From NCBI GenBank assembly GCA_963703165.1, contig OY969798.1:3100001-3164000 (forward strand): a stretch of DNA of 64,000 bases, read 5' to 3'. The translations under genes and the position numbers were made by a program. Positions 59,252 through 64,000 of the stretch are shown here, in pieces. The notes below the pieces were generated by a model, which saw nothing but the letters and a program-made list of their open reading frames with translations, made no database searches and was not told the origin of the DNA. Origin of the DNA: JBQTKD01 sp963703165 (GTDB lineage Bacteria > Actinomycetota > Actinomycetes > Sporichthyales > Sporichthyaceae). Within the stretch, counting starts at the first letter, position 1. Each line of letters opens with the position of its first letter.

Positions 59252-60865
59252 ATGGCCACGATCGCTCCGCCGGAGCAGCCACCGGTCGTGCCGCCGCCTC
59301 TGGGGCCGCGCGGCAGCGCCCGCTGGGCCTGGCGTCAGCTCACCTCGATGCGCACAGCGCTGCTGCTGCTGTTCACCCTCGCCGTCGCCTCGGTGCCCGG
59401 GTCGCTGATCCCGCAACGCCCCGTCGACCCGTTGGCCGTCAGCCTGTTCCGCCAGCGCTACCCGACGCTCTCGGCGTGGTACGACCGCTTCGGGATGTTC
59501 GAGGTCTTCTCCTCGCCCTGGTTCTCCGCCATCTACCTGCTGCTGATGATCTCCCTCGTCGGCTGCCTGGTCCCGCGCTCGAAGGTGTACCTGCAGGCGA
59601 TCCGCTCCAAGCCGCCGGCGGCCCCGCGGCACCTGTCCCGACTGCCCGAACACACCCGGCTGGTCCTCGACGCCTCCCCGAAGGACGTACTCGACGCGGC
59701 CGAGAAGTCCCTACGCAGCAGGCGGTTCCGGCTGCGCCGCGCATCGGACGGGTCGAGCCTCGCGGCCGAGCGCGGTTATCTGCGCGACACCGGCAACCTG
59801 TTGTTCCACATGTCGCTGGTGGCCGTGCTGATCGGCGTCGGCTACGGCCATCTGTACGGCTTCAAGGGCACCACGCTGGTCGTGGAGGGCGCGGGGTTCG
59901 CCAACACGGTGACCCAGTACGACAACCTGCGCACCGGCGGCCGCTTCGACCTCGACGACCTGCCGCCGTTCTCCTTCACGTTGACCGACTTCAATGCCCG
60001 GTACGAGGTCGACGGCCCGGCGCGCGGGGCCCCCCGGGACTTCAAGGCGACCGTCGACTACGTCTCCGCCCCCGGCAAGCCCGCCCAGCGCAAGGACATC
60101 CGCGTCAACCACCCGCTGCACATCGCGGGCGGCAAGCTCTTCCTCGGCCCGCACGGCTACGCCCCCGTGGTGACCGTGCGGGACGGTGCGGGCGAAGTCG
60201 TGTTCTCCGGCGCGGTGCCGTTCCTGCCCGTCGACCCGGTCGGGCTCACCTCGCGCGGGGTGATCAAGGTCCCCGACGCGAAGCCGACCCAGATCGGCTT
60301 CCAAGGCTTCTTCCTGCCCAGCGCCGCCCTCGACCTCGAGCTCGGTCCGTTCTCCAGCTTCCCGGCTCCGCTGAACCCGCGCCTGGTGATGAACGCCTGG
60401 TCCGGGGACCTCGGACTGGATCAGGGTTTTCCGCAGTCGGTGTACCGGTTGGACACCGCCAAGATGACCCAGTACAAGATCGGCGCCGGCGAGGACGAGC
60501 GCCCGATGACGGCCAACATGAAGCTTGGGGACAGCATGACCCTGCCCGACGGGCTCGGCAGCCTGACCTTCGACGGCTACAAGGAATGGGTCGTCCTGCA
60601 GATCGTCGACTCCCCGGGCCGCGGCCTCGCCCTGGCCGGTGGCATCGCGGCGATCCTGGGGTTACTGGGATCACTGTTCGTTCGCCCACGTCGGCTCTGG
60701 GTGCGTGCAATCGCCGATGAGAACGGGCGTACCGTTGTCGACGTCGGTGCGCTCGCGCGCAGCGACGGGGCAGACCTGGCGACCGACGTCGAACGGGTTC
60801 GAGAGGCGATCTGCGAGACGCTGGGGCAACCCGCGCAGCCGGGCGACAGGAGTAATGGTGGTTGA
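59252..60865 (+). CDS. resB: Cytochrome c biogenesis protein ResB
   Basis: A 537-residue ResB/Ccs1 protein of the system II cytochrome c synthase. Membrane segments are RTALLLLFTLAVASVPGSLI, FSAIYLLLMISLVGCLV, LLFHMSLVAVLIGVGYGHL and ALAGGIAAILGLLGSLFV, with a large external domain between the third and fourth. Family marks are WWRxLTSMRTAL-like WAWRQLTSMRTAL and DTGNLLFH. The start is ATG 59252, 2 bp after the ccdA stop. It overlaps ccsB by 11 bp. Confidence 0.94.
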   Translation: MATIAPPEQPPVVPPPLGPRGSARWAWRQLTSMRTALLLLFTLAVASVPGSLIPQRPVDPLAVSLFRQRYPTLSAWYDRFGMFEVFSSPWFSAIYLLLMISLVGCLVPRSKVYLQAIRSKPPAAPRHLSRLPEHTRLVLDASPKDVLDAAEKSLRSRRFRLRRASDGSSLAAERGYLRDTGNLLFHMSLVAVLIGVGYGHLYGFKGTTLVVEGAGFANTVTQYDNLRTGGRFDLDDLPPFSFTLTDFNARYEVDGPARGAPRDFKATVDYVSAPGKPAQRKDIRVNHPLHIAGGKLFLGPHGYAPVVTVRDGAGEVVFSGAVPFLPVDPVGLTSRGVIKVPDAKPTQIGFQGFFLPSAALDLELGPFSSFPAPLNPRLVMNAWSGDLGLDQGFPQSVYRLDTAKMTQYKIGAGEDERPMTANMKLGDSMTLPDGLGSLTFDGYKEWVVLQIVDSPGRGLALAGGIAAILGLLGSLFVRPRRLWVRAIADENGRTVVDVGALARSDGADLATDVERVREAICETLGQPAQPGDRSNGG

Positions 60866-61841
60866 CCCCGACCTGGCCATGGCCAGTGACCGGCTGATCT
60901 GGTTCGCGATGGGCGTCTACACGCTTGCCATGGTCGCGCTGCTGGCCGAGTGGGCCTTCGGTCCCCGGGTCGCCAAGGTGGAGCCGGCCGCACCAGCGGT
61001 GCGCGAGCTGGCCGCCGTGGGCGCGGGTGCTCCCGGAGCTGACCGCTCCGTCGAGGCGACGGCAGCGGTCCCGGTCGATCCCGGCGCGGGCGGCAAGGCC
61101 GAGCGCGTGGGCCGGATCGGGCTGTCGCTGACCTGGTTGGCGTTCGTGCTGCACGTCGGCTCGTTGCTGGCCCGCGGGTTTGCCGCCGACCGGGTGCCGT
61201 GGGGAAACATGTACGAGTTCTCCTCGACGGCTGCGCTGGCCGGCGTCGGCGTGTTCCTCGCCCTGACCCGGCGCTACGACATCCGTTGGCTCGGCGTCTT
61301 CGTCGTCGGTCCGGCGCTGCTGACCCTCGGCGTCGCCGTGCTGGTGCTCTACACCGACGCCGCCCAACTGCAGCCCGCGCTGCAGTCCTACTGGCTCGTG
61401 ATCCACGTGATCGCCGCCGCGACCTCCGGCGGCATCTTCACCGTCGGCGCCGCGATCAGCCTGCTGTACCTGGCGGCCGAGCGCGCCGAGCGGACGGGCC
61501 AGGCCAACCGGCTCACCGCCCGCCTCCCGATGTCGACGAAGCTGGACCGTCTCGCCTACCAGGTCCACGCCTTCGTGTTCCCGTTGTGGACCTTCGCGGT
61601 CATCGCCGGCGCCATCTGGGCCGAGAACGCCTGGGGTCGGTACTGGGGCTGGGACCCCAAGGAGACCTGGGCCTTCATCACCTGGGTCGTCTACGCGGCC
61701 TACCTGCACGCCCGCGCCACGGCCGGGTGGAAGGGACGTCGGGCCGCGACGGTCGCCCTGCTGGGCTTCTCGACGTTCCTGTTCAACTACTTCGTGATCA
61801 ACCTGCTCGTCACCGGCCTGCACAGCTACGCCGGCGTCTGA
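60855..61841 (+). CDS. ccsB: Cytochrome c biogenesis protein CcsB/CcsA (heme handling)
   Basis: A 328-residue polytopic protein of the heme-handling family. The tryptophan-rich WWD signature appears as WGRYWGWDPKETWAFITWVV; conserved His residues are in VLHVGSLL, VIHVIAA and QVHAFVFPLW. Residues about 38-78 form an Ala/Pro-rich external insert. With ResB it attaches heme to apocytochrome c. The start is ATG 60855, with CAGGAG upstream, inside the end of resB. Confidence 0.94.
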   Translation: MVVDPDLAMASDRLIWFAMGVYTLAMVALLAEWAFGPRVAKVEPAAPAVRELAAVGAGAPGADRSVEATAAVPVDPGAGGKAERVGRIGLSLTWLAFVLHVGSLLARGFAADRVPWGNMYEFSSTAALAGVGVFLALTRRYDIRWLGVFVVGPALLTLGVAVLVLYTDAAQLQPALQSYWLVIHVIAAATSGGIFTVGAAISLLYLAAERAERTGQANRLTARLPMSTKLDRLAYQVHAFVFPLWTFAVIAGAIWAENAWGRYWGWDPKETWAFITWVVYAAYLHARATAGWKGRRAATVALLGFSTFLFNYFVINLLVTGLHSYAGV

Positions 61842-61874
61842 CCCGTCCCGCCGCTGATTTCGCGGGCCACAAAT

Positions 61875-61953
61875 CCTGAGGGACGTCGTCCCCTACAGCC
61901 ACATGTCAGCCTGAGTACCGGCCGACAGGCTGCTGGTGGGGCTGACATGCCTG
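61875..61953. repeat. Palindromic repeat G, copy 2 (decayed)
   Basis: It opens CCTGAGGGACGTCGTCCC, then TACAGC, as copy 1 in mftF (13312-13335), and contains GACAGGCTGCTG as there. CATGTCAGCC (61902-61911) and GGCTGACATG (61940-61949) form a 10-bp stem. It lies between the converging ccsB and PLDc_N-like genes. Confidence 0.7.
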
Positions 61954-62015
61954 GGGCCCGAGCCGGACGGGCCCGGCGCGCGTGCCGATGATCACGGCCC
62001 GCTCGGGCCGGGCGG

Positions 62016-62402
62016 TCAGTCGCGGCGGTCGGGGTCGACGTCGGGTTCGTTGGCCGCGTCGCGACCTTGCTCCATCTCCCGGGCGCGGCGATCCCGGTCG
62101 GCCTGACGCTTCAGGCTCGCCAGGAACTCCGGGTCGTCGTCCGGGGCGGGGCGGTCGACCTGCGGTGCGCGGGCGGCCCACGGGGCCGGACGGGCCGGGG
62201 GACGGGCGCCGACGGGCATGCCGTCCTTCGCGGGGCGACCGAAGAAGAACCACGCCAGGGCGGCGACGGGGGACAGCAGCACGATCAGCACGATCCACAC
62301 CGGCTTGGAGAGCAGGCGCACCCGATTGCGGTCCGCCTGGGCCACCTCGACCAGGGCCCAGACCATCAAGACGATCATGAGCAGCAGCAGGGACGCGGGC
62401 AT
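62016..62402 (-). CDS. Small membrane protein with PLDc_N-type domain
   Basis: A 128-residue protein with two membrane helices (SLLLLMIVLMVWALVEVA and KPVWIVLIVLLSPVAALAWF) ending FFFGRP, the pattern of the phospholipase-D nuclease N-terminal domain. A charged tail rich in Pro, Arg and Asp follows. No catalytic HKD motif is present. The role is unknown. The start is ATG 62402. Confidence 0.82.
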   Translation of the reverse strand: MPASLLLLMIVLMVWALVEVAQADRNRVRLLSKPVWIVLIVLLSPVAALAWFFFGRPAKDGMPVGARPPARPAPWAARAPQVDRPAPDDDPEFLASLKRQADRDRRAREMEQGRDAANEPDVDPDRRD

Positions 62403-62568
62403 GCAACCTCGTTCCGGACCGAACTTGTCAGCTTCAGGGTACTGCGCAAAACGTCGCCGAGGGCACGCTCGCGAAGGTCGTGGCCTTTCGACAAGAAGTT
62501 CCCGCGCCCCCTGTGTGCGCCCTGGGGCGGAATGGGATTGGGGAGGGATCGCATGTTGTACTGGGCGT

Positions 62569-62907
62569 GTGCAGATTCCGCCCGCAGCTTCCTACACGTT
62601 GCGCCGTTTGGGTCTGTTTCTGGCGACCCTCGCGTTGTCCGTCGCTTTGTTGCGAAACGTCTCGTTCTTCCTCGCACTTGTGGTGGCGACGGTGGTCTCC
62701 TCGGCACTGAGTTACGTGCTGCTGGCCGGACCCCGAGAGGCGATGGCGCGGTCGGTGGCCGGGCTCGGTTCACGCTTGGACGCGGGTGCCGCGGCCGAGG
62801 ACGCGGCCCTGGACGCCGCCGAGGCGCAGGGCGCGGGCTCGGTCCCGCAGGAGGAATCGGAACAGCCCGGAAAGGCCACTCCCGGCCGCGGTGAGCCGCG
62901 CTCGTGA
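62569..62907 (+). CDS. DUF4229-type small membrane protein
   Basis: A 112-residue protein from GTG 62569. It has two membrane segments (YTLRRLGLFLATLALSVALL and VSFFLALVVATVVSSALSYV), then LLAGPREAMARSV and an acidic, Ala-rich tail. The layout fits DUF4229. The function is unknown. The frame is open upstream, but only this part looks coding. Confidence 0.75.
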   Translation: MQIPPAASYTLRRLGLFLATLALSVALLRNVSFFLALVVATVVSSALSYVLLAGPREAMARSVAGLGSRLDAGAAAEDAALDAAEAQGAGSVPQEESEQPGKATPGRGEPRS

Positions 62908-63039
62908 GCGCGCGATCCGTCCCGAAACGCCCTTTCGCCCGATCGGCGCAATTTCGTCCATCTCGGCTGCGCTGAGAAACATGTCGCTCTAGCGTGAGGT
63001 CTGCAGTCGAATTGCCGACGCAGCTTTCTGGGGGACGTC

Positions 63040-64000
63040 GTGGGGCGGAACGGTTCGAACTCGCGGATGATGCACGAGTTGTCATTGTGGGCTCAGGCGG
63101 TGGGTGGGTCGCTGCGCGACTTGCGTCGCCGGCGTGAGATGGGCATGCGGCCGGACAAGTTCGGCTTCCGGGGCGATCGCTTCGAGGCCCGGGAACCGGA
63201 CTACTACGAGGCGCACGGGTACGCACCCGCCGCGTCGGCGCCCAAGGCGCGTTTCCGGGACCGTCGCGAACCGATGACCCCGTCGCAGCGGACCGCGCTG
63301 GCGGTGGCCGCCATCATCATCGGCGCCACGGTGCCGGCTTTCACGATCGTCTCGATGATGAACCCGAGCGACCCTGACGCGGGCTTCAACTCCGCGGCCG
63401 GCGAGTACGCCACCCAGCGGGCGTTGGCCGCGGCCGACAGGTCCGCGATGAGCGACCCGGCCGCTGCCGGTCTCGCCGCCGACGACTCGTCCGCGGCCTG
63501 GGACGACGGCTTGCTCCCGTCCGACGTCACCGACCTGACCGGCCCGGAGGTCTCTACGGAGACCGACGACCGGACCACGATGCCGGGCTCGCAGGCCCCC
63601 TCGGAGTCGCTGCAGTTCGAGGGTCCCCGAGTGCCCGAGGCGCCGGCTGCCCTGCCCTCGAGCGAGGCGCCCGTCGCCGCGCCGCAGGCACCGCAGGCCC
63701 CCGCCCCGACGCGGCAGGCACCGTCGGCTCCGGCCGAGAAGCCCGCGGCGCCGGACCGCACCGTGCGGACCAAGGCCCCGAAGGTGGTGTCTTCTCCGCT
63801 CGCACCGGCGAAGCCGACGCGACCGGAGAAGCCCGCGAAGCCGCAGCGCTCCGAGCGTGACGACCGCTCCGACCGTCAGAAGTCGGAGAAGAAGGCCGCA
63901 CCCAAGACCGAGCGGGGCGGCAAGACCCTGATCGACAAGGGCGAGACCCCGGCCGCGCCCGAGGCTCCGGAGGCACCCAAGACCCCGAAGACGCCGAAGG
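63040..64000 (+). CDS. Membrane-anchored protein with long Pro/Ala/Lys-rich tail (3' end outside window)
   Basis: The frame opens at GTG 63040 (GGGGGA upstream) and stays open to the window edge, giving 320 residues so far. The N-terminal 80 residues are basic and cytoplasmic (SLRDLRRRREMGMRPDKFGF), with one membrane segment near 86-105 (TALAVAAIIIGATVPAFTIV). The rest is low complexity: acidic first, then repeated Ala-Pro-Gln and Lys-Pro stretches (APQAPQAPAPTRQ, EAPKTPKTPK). A C-terminal extracytoplasmic domain probably follows beyond the edge. The function is not recognisable from this part. Confidence 0.75.
   Translation, partial: MGRNGSNSRMMHELSLWAQAVGGSLRDLRRRREMGMRPDKFGFRGDRFEAREPDYYEAHGYAPAASAPKARFRDRREPMTPSQRTALAVAAIIIGATVPAFTIVSMMNPSDPDAGFNSAAGEYATQRALAAADRSAMSDPAAAGLAADDSSAAWDDGLLPSDVTDLTGPEVSTETDDRTTMPGSQAPSESLQFEGPRVPEAPAALPSSEAPVAAPQAPQAPAPTRQAPSAPAEKPAAPDRTVRTKAPKVVSSPLAPAKPTRPEKPAKPQRSERDDRSDRQKSEKKAAPKTERGGKTLIDKGETPAAPEAPEAPKTPKTPK

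Overview
This is a high-GC (about 70%) actinobacterial chromosome segment. Markers are mycofactocin biosynthesis, an F420-type luciferase-like oxidoreductase, Lsr2, ClpC, and the developmental regulators BldC and BldN with its anti-sigma partner. The BldN/BldC set and the rex-hemACD order resemble Streptomyces; many other neighbourhoods follow the Mycobacterium order (coaX-lysS-lsr2-clpC, mutY, disA-radA; ppx ... proC-bldC ... hemACDB ... hemL-ccdA-resB-ccsB). A spore-forming or filamentous actinomycete outside both genera fits best; a Sporichthya-like organism is my guess, not something the window proves. I see no tRNA, rRNA, transposase, integrase or CRISPR array.

Layout. 1-414: end of coaX. 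625-6182: a TerB-like gene, an alpha/beta hydrolase, and a minus-strand SDR / F420-type oxidoreductase / crotonase operon, divergent from a gene fusing a TetR regulator to an enoyl-CoA hydratase. 6301-15986: the mycofactocin locus. It runs mftB, NDMA-type alcohol dehydrogenase, MoxR ATPase, VWA protein, mftR (opposite strand), then mftA-mftC-mftE-SDR-mftF-mftD. The peptide MftA is modified by MftC with MftB, trimmed by MftE, cyclised and deaminated by MftD, and glycosylated by MftF. The dehydrogenases are the likely clients of the cofactor. This accessory block lies between coaX and lysS, which are near neighbours in mycobacteria.

16093-30652: housekeeping and genome maintenance (lysS, argA, lsr2, a secreted protein, clpC, mutY, disA, radA, a methyltransferase, purC). 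30727-43058: ppx/gppA, proline metabolism (putA, proC), DUF445 and LtrA membrane proteins, an AcuC-type deacetylase, bldC, a tiny bS22-type ribosomal protein, an epimerase and an acyltransferase. 43348-54786: rsbN-like, bldN, a HAD phosphatase, an acyl-CoA synthetase-like gene, a glutaredoxin-like gene, and rex-hemA-hemC-hemD-hemB behind a good Rex operator. 55684-61841: a frameshifted secreted protein, hemL, a histidine phosphatase, and the cytochrome c assembly genes ccdA, resB and ccsB. 62016-64000: small membrane proteins and a gene cut by the window edge.

The most unusual feature is the density of short, non-transposase repeats: at least nine families (called A to I here). Families A, B and C have different flanking modules around one shared core (close to GGTTTGTCCCGGTTTG). 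Family H sits exactly at stop/start junctions and creates small bridging reading frames with ATGA overlaps at both ends, as described for mycobacterial MIRUs. Copies of families D and G lie in frame inside mftF, so palindromic repeats appear to have become coding sequence.
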